Notes under the pieces: model-generated
Seen by the model: only the letters and a program-made list of their open reading frames with translations
Databases searched by the model: none
What the model was told of the DNA's origin: nothing
Shown: in pieces, positions 42,124-50,955 of the stretch
Layout of the letters: each line of letters starts with the position of its first letter
How positions within the stretch are numbered: position 1 is the stretch's first letter
Assembly: GCA_049603835.1 (NCBI GenBank)
Contig: JBMYSZ010000005.1
Span: forward strand, 1 to 64,000
Reading direction: 5' to 3'
Length of the DNA: 64,000 nt
Source: Mangrovicoccus sp049603835
Lineage (GTDB): Bacteria > Pseudomonadota > Alphaproteobacteria > Rhodobacterales > Rhodobacteraceae
Made by a program: the position numbers and the translations under genes

Positions 42124-44148
42124 TTGCGGCACCATTCTGGGCCGTTGATGACTAAACAAAGCAAGAGGGCAACGCAATTGCCACAGAACTCCAGCTACCC
42201 GGCGAATGACACCAAAGCGGAATGGGAACGCTTCGTGTCTTCGGGATCGACTGTCGATGACCGTCCTAGCCGCGTGCGCGCGGAAATTATGGAGTCATGG
42301 AAACGCAGCAAGGCTCAAGGCGTCGATGCCGCATGCCAAGCCTCGCGTAAAATCATCGACGAAGATCAGCTCTATCGTCGCCGAGACCGCAATCTGGCTT
42401 TGCGCCGCGCGGCTTCGGCGGCGTTCAAACGGCTAGAGCCACATCTGACCGATGCGCGCACGATCTTGATCCTCGCTGATGCGGATGGGGTGATCATTGA
42501 CGCGATTGGCGATGAAAATGTGCTGGATGAAGGCCAAGATATCCATTTGGAAATTGGTGGTGATTGGAGCGAAAAGACCATTGGCACCAATGGCATCGGC
42601 ACAGCCCTAAAGACCGGCAAAGCGTCTTATGTGCATGCGGCCGAGCATTTCGTTGAAGGCGTGCAATCTTGGACCTGCGCCGGCGCGCCGATCCATGACC
42701 CTTTCACGCAGTCGGTGATTGGTGTGGTGGATTTGTCCGGCCCACCGCAGATTTTCCAACAGCATAATGTTGCTTTGGTTTTGGCCACGGCGCGGGAAAT
42801 TGAGATTGCGCTTGCCGAGCAAAAACAAGCAGAGCGGACTCAATTGCTCGAAGCTTTTTTGATGTCCAATTACAGCCGGGCGCAAAATAGCGTTGTGCTG
42901 GTGGATCAAACGGGCCGAGTCCTGTTTCGGCGCGGTCTGGGCGAAGATGTGCTGCGCCATTCCAAGGAATTGTCGATCGGCCATAAATTGCTGCCGAAAT
43001 TGGAACGGCTCAGCGATCAAGATATTCCCAATCTCTTGCCGCTGCCATTTGAGGCCCAAGGGATCGAGCGTTTGAATTTCGACGGGGTGTGTCGCGGCGC
43101 GGCCCTGTTTTTGAAAGACCAAACCAAGTTCCAGGCCGGATCCCGACCCCAGTCGTGTAAAATCAAACCGAGGGCGAATGTGACGGAAAACCAAATCCAG
43201 ATCATCGGCGCCTCGCCCAAAATGGTGGATGCCATTAGCTTGGCCGAACGGGCCGCACAGGCCAATGTTTCGATCCTGATCCATGGGGAAACTGGCGTCG
43301 GCAAAGAGCTTTTCGCGCGGTTGATCCATAGTCGGCTGCCGAAAAACGACGCGCCCTATATGCCGGTCAATTGCGCCGCGATTTCCAGTGATCTGATTGG
43401 GGCAGAGCTTTTCGGCTATGCGGATGGCGCCTTTACCGGAGCGGTGCGCGGCGGGCGTGAGGGTAAATTTGAGCAGGCTGATGGCGGTGTTCTTTGCCTG
43501 GATGAAATCGGCGATATGCCGATCGAGCTTCAGCCTTATTTGCTGCGCGCCCTAGAACAACGCGCGATCTATCGGGTGGGCGACAGCAAGCGGCGCCCGG
43601 TGGATGTGAAACTTGTGGCCATGACCAACCGCAATTTGCGCGACGAGATCGAAACCGGCAGTTTCCGCCGCGATCTGTTCTACCGCATCAGCGTGATCAC
43701 AATCGAAGTGCCACCGCTGCGCGAACGTGGCAGCGATATTTTTGCACTGATCGACTATTTCTCGGAATTATTCGCCGAAGAAACCGGGCAGGCTCCGCTA
43801 AGCTTCAGCGATGCGGCCCTAGAGCGGCTGGCGCAATATCAATGGCCTGGCAATGTGCGGGAATTGCGCAATGTTATTCAGCGGGTTTACCTGGTGAAAA
43901 CCGATGATCTGGTCACGGTCCAGGATCTTCCGCCCGAGATCAATGATGACCGCCGGCTTGACGAAGATGGGGCGCTGGAAAATATCCTGGGCGGGCATTC
44001 GGGCGATTTGGAAAGCATCGAAGCGAAAGCCATCCGGCGCGCAATTCTGGCGGAGAAAGGTAATCTGACGAAAGTGGCGCAGGTGTTGAAAATCTCTCGC
44101 CCGACGCTCTATCGCAAAATGAAGCGCTACCATATCAAAAAGCCTTGA
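42124..44148 (+). CDS. Sigma-54-dependent activator (GAF-AAA-Fis), MimR/AcoR-like
   Basis: 674 residues from TTG at 42124, which has AAAGGA six bases upstream; ATG at 42148 is an alternative without a ribosome site. A GAF-type sensor (about 70-240, WSEKTIGTNGIGTALKTGKASYV, SWTCAGAPIHD), then an AAA+ domain with Walker A GETGVGKELF, the sigma-54 contact loop GAFTGA and Walker B CLDEIGD, then a Fis helix-turn-helix (LTKVAQVLKISRPTLYRKM). With the rpoN copy and the -24/-12 site before mimA, this is the likely activator of the operon. Confidence 0.92.
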   Translation: MRHHSGPLMTKQSKRATQLPQNSSYPANDTKAEWERFVSSGSTVDDRPSRVRAEIMESWKRSKAQGVDAACQASRKIIDEDQLYRRRDRNLALRRAASAAFKRLEPHLTDARTILILADADGVIIDAIGDENVLDEGQDIHLEIGGDWSEKTIGTNGIGTALKTGKASYVHAAEHFVEGVQSWTCAGAPIHDPFTQSVIGVVDLSGPPQIFQQHNVALVLATAREIEIALAEQKQAERTQLLEAFLMSNYSRAQNSVVLVDQTGRVLFRRGLGEDVLRHSKELSIGHKLLPKLERLSDQDIPNLLPLPFEAQGIERLNFDGVCRGAALFLKDQTKFQAGSRPQSCKIKPRANVTENQIQIIGASPKMVDAISLAERAAQANVSILIHGETGVGKELFARLIHSRLPKNDAPYMPVNCAAISSDLIGAELFGYADGAFTGAVRGGREGKFEQADGGVLCLDEIGDMPIELQPYLLRALEQRAIYRVGDSKRRPVDVKLVAMTNRNLRDEIETGSFRRDLFYRISVITIEVPPLRERGSDIFALIDYFSELFAEETGQAPLSFSDAALERLAQYQWPGNVRELRNVIQRVYLVKTDDLVTVQDLPPEINDDRRLDEDGALENILGGHSGDLESIEAKAIRRAILAEKGNLTKVAQVLKISRPTLYRKMKRYHIKKP

Positions 44149-44283
44149 ACCGCTGCTCTTGGACAATGTCTTCGACGTTTGTCCCGGTATCCCTTACCTA
44201 AGGGGGCATCGATAGTCCCGCATGTTTGAGTCTCGGCCTGTGATCTGTGGCTAGGGCTCTGGCGCCGATGACTGGGGGAGAAG

Positions 44284-45165
44284 ATGGTTCGGGGATTGGC
44301 TCTTTTAGGCATGTTCTGTCTTCTGGTGGCCGGGAGTTTGGCTTTGCGGCCCGATCCCTGGGGCAGGGCGGATATGGTGGCCCAGCAAGATGCTGAGAAA
44401 TTCGCGCAGCTTCTTGAGACCCCGGACCGAGTTAGTTGGCGTCTGACCGAGGATGCGGTTTTGCTACGGGTCTTGCTTTGGGATGACGAAGGCCAGCGCC
44501 GATACCCGCCGCCTGGAGGCATGGCGCCGCTGCCTTATGAATTCTCCGAGGATATGATCCGGGTCCTGACCTCGATCCAAGCCAATATCGCCGTTAGCGC
44601 GGGGACTGGATGGACCACCACCAGCATGGCGATGGGCGAGCTATTATATTGCCAGGCGGAACCGGCGATTTGCTTGATCTATGACCGCGCCTTGCTGGAA
44701 GATGAGCTGGGCTTGCGCGCGGAGGCTTTGGCGCAGCCCAATCAGCCCCGGCCCGGTGCGATGGTTATGCTGGGTTTGGCAGGTCTGTGTGCCGCGGGCG
44801 CGGTTTGGGCCCGACGTCGCGGCGCGTCGGTTGAGGCTGATATAGCGGCCGAGGCGGAGACTGCACCAGCGCCAAAGCCGATTGCCTTTCAGATCCTGCC
44901 CGAGCGCCATTTGGCGATCCGCGATAGTCTAGAAGTATCCCTATCGCCACGTGATCTGAAATTGCTGACCATTTTGCAAGATCGCGACGGCGCGGTGGTG
45001 ACGAAGGACGAGCTTTACGATGTGGGATGGGGCAGGGAGTATATGCCGAATTCCCGCGCCTTGGATCAGCATATGATTACCCTTCGCCGCAAGCTTGACC
45101 CCAATAAATCCCGCCCTGTTTTGATCGAAACTGTGCGCGGTGTCGGCTATCGGATGGTGCAATAG
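44284..45165 (+). CDS. Membrane-anchored winged-helix (OmpR-type) one-component regulator
   Basis: 293 residues. A first hydrophobic helix (about 4-21), an outside domain (about 25-155) with two cysteines (LLYCQAEPAICLI), a second helix (about 157-175, AMVMLGLAGLCAAGAVWA), then a cytoplasmic trans_reg_C winged helix (about 198-292: VSLSPRDLKLLTILQDRDGAVVTKDELYDVGWG, HMITLRRKLDP, VRGVGYRMV). ToxR has the reverse order, with its DNA-binding domain first. Three 11-bp direct repeats, the type of site bound by this fold, follow directly before the next gene. Confidence 0.8.
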   Translation: MVRGLALLGMFCLLVAGSLALRPDPWGRADMVAQQDAEKFAQLLETPDRVSWRLTEDAVLLRVLLWDDEGQRRYPPPGGMAPLPYEFSEDMIRVLTSIQANIAVSAGTGWTTTSMAMGELLYCQAEPAICLIYDRALLEDELGLRAEALAQPNQPRPGAMVMLGLAGLCAAGAVWARRRGASVEADIAAEAETAPAPKPIAFQILPERHLAIRDSLEVSLSPRDLKLLTILQDRDGAVVTKDELYDVGWGREYMPNSRALDQHMITLRRKLDPNKSRPVLIETVRGVGYRMVQ

Positions 45166-45173
45166 CGCCGATT

Positions 45174-45206
45174 TTGCAGTTTTCTTGCAGTTTCTTTGCG
45201 CAAATC
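45174..45206 (+). promoter_or_regulatory. Three 11-bp direct repeats upstream of the Sel1-like gene
   Basis: TTGCAGTTTTC (45174-45184), TTGCAGTTTCT (45185-45195) and TTGCGCAAATC (45196-45206) follow each other with an exact 11-bp period, about one helical turn. This spacing is typical of OmpR-type winged-helix proteins, one of which ends nine bases upstream. Confidence 0.75.
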
Positions 45207-45267
45207 TCACACATGGCCCGGTTTTCTCTGGCTCTTTCCTGGAAACCCCAAGCCGAGGAGATCGCAG

Positions 45268-45855
45268 ATGAACCAGATGAAATTGCAGATGAGCACGGGT
45301 CTCGTGACGCTGATTTTGGTGTTGGCCGGACTGTCTGCGCCGGGCAATGCCGATGAGCGCGACACTCAGATCTCTGACGAATATGGCACCTCCAATCCCG
45401 AAGAACTGTCTTTGCGCGGCGCGCTGGATCGTTTGCGCCATGGAGAGGCTCATCCCATGCTGGGCGTGTTGGGCTATGGCGCGGCAAAAGCCGGAATGCA
45501 TGAAGAGGCGCGCGAAATTTTCACCGATAGCGCCGAGCGGGGGAATGTTCAGGGCATAACTTGGCTGTCTTGGATGGAGGATAACGGTCTGGCCGGGCCG
45601 GAAAACCCCGAAGCCGCCGCCGCCCTGGATCGCCGCGCTATGGAGCTAGGATCCGAAGTGGGGGCCTTTAATTTCGGGCTGGATGTGTTGCGGGGTCGGG
45701 GTGTGCCGCTGGATCAGGATTTAGGCGAGGCCATCATCCGAAAAGCGGCGGAAATGGGCAGTGATGACGCGCAACATCTGATCGATAATGATTTCGATCT
45801 GAATTCGGTCACCCCTGACGCGGATGAGTGGAAATACCAACCTAATCTGTTCTGA
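45268..45855 (+). CDS. Exported Sel1-like repeat protein
   Basis: 195 residues with an N-terminal signal (MKLQMSTGLVTLILVLAGLSAPGNA region) and Sel1-like helical repeats (AHPMLGVLGYGAAKAGMHEEAREIFTDSAERG, EVGAFNFGLDVLRGRGVPLDQDLGEAIIRKAAEMG). It ends VTPDADEWKYQPNLF, nearly the same as the end of the next gene product. It is probably periplasmic. GAGGAG precedes the ATG at 45268. Likely controlled through the 11-bp repeats upstream. Confidence 0.75.
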   Translation: MNQMKLQMSTGLVTLILVLAGLSAPGNADERDTQISDEYGTSNPEELSLRGALDRLRHGEAHPMLGVLGYGAAKAGMHEEAREIFTDSAERGNVQGITWLSWMEDNGLAGPENPEAAAALDRRAMELGSEVGAFNFGLDVLRGRGVPLDQDLGEAIIRKAAEMGSDDAQHLIDNDFDLNSVTPDADEWKYQPNLF

Positions 45856-45898
45856 GACCGGCTTTCCCGCCCCATATCTTCCTTAGGAACTTACCCAT

Positions 45899-46453
45899 AT
45901 GAAACCGCTCCTCGCTGCTTTGGCGCTGGTCCTTTTGGGCTGCGCTGCCTTTGCCGATGCGCCGCCAAAGGTCGAAGACGACCTAGGCACGCTGAACCCC
46001 GATGACACCGGCAAAGAGATGATCACCCGCAAAATAGAAATGGGGTTGATTGACTCTGTCACCTGCTCTTTGGCGATCAATGTCACGAAAAACGATGATT
46101 TCGAATTGGCGCGGAAACTGACCAAAGCTTGCGCCGAGGCAGGCATCCCCAAAGCCATGACTTGGATGAGCCAGTTGGAAAATAACGGGCTGGGTGGGGC
46201 TTATAACCCCGATGCCTCTGCCGATTGGGATCGCCGTGCTGCCGAAGCTGGCGATCCGGTGGGCAAGTTCAATCACGGGCTCAATCTGATGGGGGGTCAT
46301 GGCACTGCCCAGGATCCAGAGCTGGGGCGGCGCTTTGTGGATGAAGCGGCGCGGGATGGTTTGCAAATTGCCAAACGCTTGCAATCTGCGGGCTATGATT
46401 TGGACGAAGTAACGCCGGACGCGGATCATTGGAAATACGCGCCGATGTTTTAG
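45899..46453 (+). CDS. Exported Sel1-like protein, paralogue of the preceding gene
   Basis: 184 residues, signal peptide with a possible lipobox (VLLGC). Sel1-like repeats include CAEAGIPKAMTWMSQLENNGLGGAYNP and HGTAQDPELGRRFVDEAARDG. The shared ending VTPDADHWKYAPMF and similar length show it arose by duplication with the gene at 45268. Function unknown. Confidence 0.7.
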   Translation: MKPLLAALALVLLGCAAFADAPPKVEDDLGTLNPDDTGKEMITRKIEMGLIDSVTCSLAINVTKNDDFELARKLTKACAEAGIPKAMTWMSQLENNGLGGAYNPDASADWDRRAAEAGDPVGKFNHGLNLMGGHGTAQDPELGRRFVDEAARDGLQIAKRLQSAGYDLDEVTPDADHWKYAPMF

Positions 46454-46483
46454 CGGGCCGCGTTGCGCCGGGTTTTCAGGGCT

Positions 46484-46520
46484 ACGGACCCACAGGGCCA
46501 AGAACCCACGGACCCACAGG
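46484..46520. repeat. 13-bp direct repeat
   Basis: ACGGACCCACAGG occurs at 46484-46496 and 46508-46520, a 24-bp period, in the short gap between the second Sel1-like gene and the cupin gene. No function is evident. Confidence 0.8.
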
Positions 46521-46574
46521 CGCGGCGCAGCCCTCATCTCACCAATAAACTGTTGTGCAATTCGGGAGGACACC

Positions 46575-47126
46575 ATGACACAACTTACCCGCCGCGAAGG
46601 CCTGGCCAGTATTGGAACAGCCGTCGCTGCCGTGACCTTAGGCGCAAGTGCCAGCGAAGCAGCAAGCCAAGCCGCCGCCGCTTTTGATCAGACCAATGTC
46701 AAATGGAATACGCTCGCCGGGATCGACCATGCCTGGTATCACGTGTTGCGCGTGGACCGAGAGCTGAATGTCGTCGATGTCTTGTTCAAATTCGCGGCCA
46801 ATGAAAAAGTGATCTTGCACAAGCATCATGCGGATTACAGCACCTTCATTATTCAAGGTGAGTTGCGGCTTTACGACTCCGAAGGCGCGCTGACGGAAAT
46901 CCGGCCCACGGCAAGTTTCGTGCAAAAGACCGCAGGGGGGCCACCGCATATGGAAGGTGGCGGTGATGTAGATTGCATCGCCTGGTTTTCCAATAAGGGC
47001 ACGGATGGGGTGATTTATGAAATCTTGGGCCCAAATGGCGAAACCCTTGGCACACTCGGACTGCCGGAATTCGAGGCCTTGATGCAGGCACAAGAAGAGC
47101 CGGTTCAGCCGATTATTCCTGGCTAA
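46575..47126 (+). CDS. Exported cupin-domain protein
   Basis: 183 residues. A possible Tat leader (LTRREGLASIGTAVAAVTLGASASEA) and a cupin barrel (about 60-150: KVILHKHHADYSTFIIQGELRLYD with metal-type His residues, then GGPPHMEGGGDVDCIAWFSN). It resembles acetylacetone-cleaving or anti-sigma-type cupins, but I cannot name an activity. CGGGAGG precedes the ATG. It converges on the TetR gene. Confidence 0.75.
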   Translation: MTQLTRREGLASIGTAVAAVTLGASASEAASQAAAAFDQTNVKWNTLAGIDHAWYHVLRVDRELNVVDVLFKFAANEKVILHKHHADYSTFIIQGELRLYDSEGALTEIRPTASFVQKTAGGPPHMEGGGDVDCIAWFSNKGTDGVIYEILGPNGETLGTLGLPEFEALMQAQEEPVQPIIPG

Positions 47127-47191
47127 TCGGCCCGTGCCGAAAGTTTGATCCGATGGCCAATAGGCTGCGCGGCACTAGACCTGCTGCGCAG

Positions 47192-47761
47192 CTATAGCTG
47201 TGCCAGAGCTTCTTGCCCGGCTTGCAAAATCTGATCAGCCTCGGAGTCTGCAAGTCGGGCAAGGGTGATTGTGCCCAGAAGAAGCGCGAGCCGGGCATAG
47301 CCATTGCGGGGGGTATCGCTTGGGGGCTCGCCTAGCCCGGCATCATCCAGCAAAGCCGCCACTCGGTGCACAGCTTCCCCAGCAGCGTCGCGGGCCGCGC
47401 CTGGCTCCCGCGCCATTTCCGCCCCCAAAGCCGCGAGCGGGCAACCGGCCTCGGGCGAGGCCAGATGCTTTGCCGAGAGATAGCGCGCCAGATAGGCGGC
47501 ACGCGCCGCTGCGCGTTCTTCGGGTGTCTGCGCCTTTTCCATATCCCCCACAGCTTGGCCCACCGCATGGTGAAACGCTGCCGCGACCAGCGCCTCTTTC
47601 GAGGCAAAATGCCGGTAAAACCCACCATGCGTGAGCCCAGCGGCAGTCATCACATCCGCAAGGCTTGTGGCCTCGATGCCCTTTTCGCGGAAAACCTGCG
47701 CCGCTGCCTCCAAAATCCGCGCATGGGATTTTTGCTTTTCCGCCTTTGATTGACGCGCCAT
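47192..47761 (-). CDS. TetR-family repressor
   Basis: 189 residues, N-terminal TetR helix-turn-helix (ILEAAAQVFREKGIEATSLADVMTAAGLTHGGFYRHFASKEALV) and an Ala-rich ligand domain. ATG at 47761 follows GGAGG; an upstream frame to 47827 is rejected because it crosses the operator region. It is divergent from the NmrA-like gene, which it probably represses together with itself. Confidence 0.9.
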   Translation of the reverse strand: MARQSKAEKQKSHARILEAAAQVFREKGIEATSLADVMTAAGLTHGGFYRHFASKEALVAAAFHHAVGQAVGDMEKAQTPEERAAARAAYLARYLSAKHLASPEAGCPLAALGAEMAREPGAARDAAGEAVHRVAALLDDAGLGEPPSDTPRNGYARLALLLGTITLARLADSEADQILQAGQEALAQL

Positions 47762-47793
47762 CGGGCCTCCGAAATTTCGATCTTGACTCTTTG

Positions 47794-47839
47794 GATGGTG
47801 ACTATCATCTAAATAATAAGATTTCAATCATCATCTAAA
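47794..47839. promoter_or_regulatory. Probable TetR operator region
   Basis: GATGGT-gact-ATCATC (47794-47809) is a near-perfect palindrome, and ATCATCTAAA occurs twice (47804-47813 and 47830-47839) in the 87-base gap between the divergent tetR and nmrA-like starts. Confidence 0.5.
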
Positions 47840-47848
47840 GAGACCGAA

Positions 47849-48994
47849 ATGCCCACCAAACCCAAAATTCTCGTGACTTCCGCCGCTGGCCGTGTTGGCC
47901 GCCAAACCGTGACTAACCTGCGTGAAAAGGGCTATCCCGTGCGCGCATTTCTGCGCCAAGACGATCACCGCGCAGATGCGTTGCTGGCGCTTGGGGCAGA
48001 GGTTTTCCTTGGCAATCTCTTTGACTTTAACGATCTCAAAGACGCGATGACCGGGGTGCAGCGGGCATTCCATTGCCCGCCTTTCGCGCCGAATTTGCTG
48101 CATAATTCCATGCTGGTTTGCCTCGCCGCCCAAGAAGCTCGACTGCAAGCGCTGGTGCTTCTCTCCGGTTGGAACCCTTCGCCGGAGCATCCTTCGCTGG
48201 TCAGCCGTGAACATTGGATGGCCAATAATCTTGCCCGATGGATGCCCGATGTGGGAGTGATCCATCTTAATCCGGGGATTTTCGCCTTTCCTTATCTGCT
48301 TACCCTGCCGGTCACGCGTCAGCTTGGGATTTTGCCGCTGCCCTTTGGCGAAGGCCTTAACGCCCCCGTGGCCGAGCGCGATATTGCCCGCTGCGCTGTG
48401 GCCCTGCTTGCCGATCCGGGCCAATATATTGGAACGGATTGGCGCCCGACCGGCCCCGAGCTGCTAACTGGACGGGATGTTGCCACGATCCTCGGGGAGG
48501 TTTTGGGGCGCAAAATTCGGTATAACCCGATCTCCCATAGGCTCTTTGCTAAAGCCGCGCGGGCTATGGGTTTTGCCGATTTCGACACATATCATCTGCG
48601 CCATTATGCCGAGGAAATTGCCCAAGGGGCTTTCGCTTTGGCGGCGCCCACAGATCATGTGGAGCGGCTCACAGGCAGTCCAGCGGAAAGCTTTGCCGAC
48701 ACGGCGCGCTGGTATGCGGAAGATGTGAGGCGTCTTGCACCGAGCATTGCCGGGCTTTCCGATACGAGCAAGCTTGGCGCACTGGCCTTTATGATCCGCA
48801 TGATGCTGACCCCGGCACCGAGCTATCGCGCAGAGGAAGCCGCCGAGGGCTTCGCCCGATTGCAGAGCCCAATGCTTGCCCATGAAAATGCCCAATGGCG
48901 GGCCTCAGCCGAGGCCGGAGGCTTGCATCTTTTGCCCCAAAATCCCCCGCTCGCCCTGCCGCGCAGCTTGGGCGATCTACGTCAAGAGGCCTAG
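47849..48994 (+). CDS. NmrA-like NAD(P)-binding protein
   Basis: 381 residues. An atypical short-chain dehydrogenase fold starting PKILVTSAAGRVGRQTVTNLREKGYPVRAFLRQ, then LGAEVFLGNLFDFNDLKDAMTGVQRAF, as in NmrA and quinone-reductase-like proteins. It lacks the classic YxxxK pair at the usual place. The last 100 residues are an extra domain of unknown role. It is divergent from the tetR gene. Confidence 0.8.
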   Translation: MPTKPKILVTSAAGRVGRQTVTNLREKGYPVRAFLRQDDHRADALLALGAEVFLGNLFDFNDLKDAMTGVQRAFHCPPFAPNLLHNSMLVCLAAQEARLQALVLLSGWNPSPEHPSLVSREHWMANNLARWMPDVGVIHLNPGIFAFPYLLTLPVTRQLGILPLPFGEGLNAPVAERDIARCAVALLADPGQYIGTDWRPTGPELLTGRDVATILGEVLGRKIRYNPISHRLFAKAARAMGFADFDTYHLRHYAEEIAQGAFALAAPTDHVERLTGSPAESFADTARWYAEDVRRLAPSIAGLSDTSKLGALAFMIRMMLTPAPSYRAEEAAEGFARLQSPMLAHENAQWRASAEAGGLHLLPQNPPLALPRSLGDLRQEA

Positions 48995-49000
48995 GCCCAG

Positions 49001-49942
49001 TCAAAGCCGGGTCGCCTTGGCCATGGTTTCATCCCAAGGCGGCGGATCCGGTAGGGCCTTGGCCAGAAAATCGATCAATGCGCGCACCCGGCGCGGCTGT
49101 ACCCGCCCGGGCGCAAAGACAATATAAGCGGCATTGTCGGACCAGATATGATCAGCAAAGAGCGGCACAAGCTGCCCCTGCGCAATGGCGGGTGCTGTGA
49201 CGAAAGTTGGCTCAAGACACAGACCTAGGCCCTGCACCGCTGAGCGCACCAAAACATCGCCATTATTACAGAGCATTCGTGCTTTCAGGCTGACCTGACC
49301 GTCACTGCCATCGGGGCGGCGAAAGCGCCAAGCCGCCCGGCGGCGGGCCGAGAGATAGCGCAAAGCAGGAAAATCAGCGAGATCTTCGGGCCGCTCCGGT
49401 TGCCCGAGCCGCGCGATAAGGCCCGGCGCCGCCACCGGCAGATGCCGGATCACAGTAAGCCGCCTTGCGATCAGACCGCTATCTTCGAGCCGCCCGATAC
49501 GCAGGGCCAGATCATAGCCTTCCTCTACCAAATTCAGCCGCTGGTCGCTTAGATCAAGCTCTAGGGTCACTTGCGGATGCGCGGCTAGGAAATCGCTGAG
49601 CAAACCACTTAGATGCAGCGCGGTAAAGCTTACCGGCGCGGCCATCCGGATCCGGCCGCTCAGCCCGCCGGATTTATCGCGCAGGCTCGCCTCGGCCTCA
49701 TCAAGATCGCTCAGGATTTGGCGACAGCGCAGATGAAATTCTTGGCCCGCCTCGGTTAGGCTTTGGCTACGCGTTGTGCGCCGCAAAAGCATAACGCCCA
49801 TGCGCGCCTCTAGATCCTTCAACCGCCGACTGACAGCCGAGAGCGCCAGGCCGGATCGCCGAGCAGCCGCGCTTAGCGAGCCTTCCTCAATGATGGCCAC
49901 GAAAGTTTCGATCTCATCCAGCCGCGCCATATTCTTCTCCAT
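49001..49942 (-). CDS. LysR-family transcriptional regulator
   Basis: 313 residues: winged helix-turn-helix (about 5-65, MARLDEIETFVAIIEEGSLSAAARRSGLALSAVSRRLKDLE) and a periplasmic-binding-protein-like effector domain. Close to the group that controls quinone or azo reductases. It is divergent from the azoreductase gene with a 95-base gap, the standard layout for a LysR regulator and its target. A start at ATG 49927 (MARLDE) is also possible. Confidence 0.9.
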   Translation of the reverse strand: MEKNMARLDEIETFVAIIEEGSLSAAARRSGLALSAVSRRLKDLEARMGVMLLRRTTRSQSLTEAGQEFHLRCRQILSDLDEAEASLRDKSGGLSGRIRMAAPVSFTALHLSGLLSDFLAAHPQVTLELDLSDQRLNLVEEGYDLALRIGRLEDSGLIARRLTVIRHLPVAAPGLIARLGQPERPEDLADFPALRYLSARRRAAWRFRRPDGSDGQVSLKARMLCNNGDVLVRSAVQGLGLCLEPTFVTAPAIAQGQLVPLFADHIWSDNAAYIVFAPGRVQPRRVRALIDFLAKALPDPPPWDETMAKATRL

Positions 49943-50037
49943 ATGAGAAATATGCTTTCCTTAATTGCTAGATTATTCTCAACAGCGAAAGCGCATATTT
50001 CCTTTTTCAGACGAAACGCAAAGGAAAGGAACGTCGC

Positions 50038-50625
50038 ATGCATGTTTTAAGACTGGATTCGAGCGCGCAAAAGGAAACGTCGCAAAGCCGGGCATTGACG
50101 GATCGGCTGATTGCAGGGCTTGGCGAGGCCGAGATCGTGACCCGCGATCTGAGCAAGGCCTTGCCGCCAATTGATACGGCTTGGGTCATGGCCAATGGCA
50201 CGCTGAAAGAAGAGCGCAGCGCCGAGCAGCATGCCGCCCTGGCCCTGTCCGATGAGCTGGTAGCGGAAGTTATGGCCGCAGATCTGCTGGTGATCGGGCT
50301 GCCAATTTATAATTTTGGCGTTCCGGCTGGGCTGAAAATCTGGATTGACCAGATCTGCCGGGCGCGCCTGACCTTCACCTATCAAGACGGGCAGCAAGTG
50401 GGCCTGCTCACCGGCAAGCGCGCGGTGGTGGTATATGCTTCTGGCGGGACGCCTATGGGCTCGGAGATCGACTTCGCCAGCGGCTATCTGCGCCATGTAT
50501 TGGGCTTTGTCGGTATCCATGAAGTAGAGTTCGTCAATGCAGATCGGCTGATGTTTGAGCCCGATAAACCGGAAAAGGCCGGCCTTCAGGCAGACCAAAT
50601 TGCTGCAGAGCTGAGGGCCGCATGA
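50038..50625 (+). CDS. azoR: FMN-dependent NAD(P)H azoreductase/quinone reductase
   Basis: 195 residues, flavodoxin-like fold of AzoR type: MHVLRLDSSAQKETSQSRALTDRLI (FMN phosphate loop), LLVIGLPIYNFGVPAGLKIWIDQICR, VVVYASGGTPMGSEIDFASGYLRHVLGFVGI. It reduces quinones or azo compounds by two electrons. AAAGGAA precedes the ATG. Probably controlled by the LysR protein next door. Confidence 0.9.
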   Translation: MHVLRLDSSAQKETSQSRALTDRLIAGLGEAEIVTRDLSKALPPIDTAWVMANGTLKEERSAEQHAALALSDELVAEVMAADLLVIGLPIYNFGVPAGLKIWIDQICRARLTFTYQDGQQVGLLTGKRAVVVYASGGTPMGSEIDFASGYLRHVLGFVGIHEVEFVNADRLMFEPDKPEKAGLQADQIAAELRAA

Positions 50626-50693
50626 GGGCTAGAACAGGGGGAAATCTGGGTGCAGGCCTGACACTAATGGTGCCAAAGGTCTGATCCGAGATC

Positions 50694-50726
50694 GAGATCG
50701 AACTTCTGAAAATTTAGTTCGATCTC
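50694..50726. repeat. 10-bp inverted repeat
   Basis: GAGATCGAAC (50694-50703) and GTTCGATCTC (50717-50726) form a perfect stem with a 13-base loop, about 70 bases after azoR. It may be a terminator for azoR or part of the decayed mobile DNA that follows. Confidence 0.55.
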
Positions 50727-50816
50727 GTCCCTTGGGCCAAGAAGTTCATGGGATCGGGGGGCACTTGATGGGGCGGACTGTTTCTAACCCGCTTGGGAAC
50801 GCCCTGGCCGTAAGCG

Positions 50817-50955
50817 TCACCCGCTCTGAAGGCCATCGAGAGACCAGAAGATCACCTGCACATGTCGGTTATGGACAGATGGCTTGCCGTGAAATCTGGG
50901 AAAAAAGGGCGTAATGTAGCATCTGTGCATCGGTCAGCCAAAAATAATCCGACAT
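50817..50955 (-). pseudogene. IS5-family transposase N-terminal remnant
   Basis: From an ATG at 50955 the minus strand reads MSDYFWLTDAQM, the standard start of many IS5-family transposases, then after a one-base shift PFFPRFHGKPSVHNRHVQV and a stop near 50817. The family continues with the DDE domain, of which nothing remains. Frameshift and deletion show an old, dead insertion next to the polyketide region. Confidence 0.7.

Noticed and set aside
50732..50914. 60-codon plus-strand frame
   Set aside because: It lies across the decayed IS5 remnant on the other strand and has no ribosome site or family resemblance.
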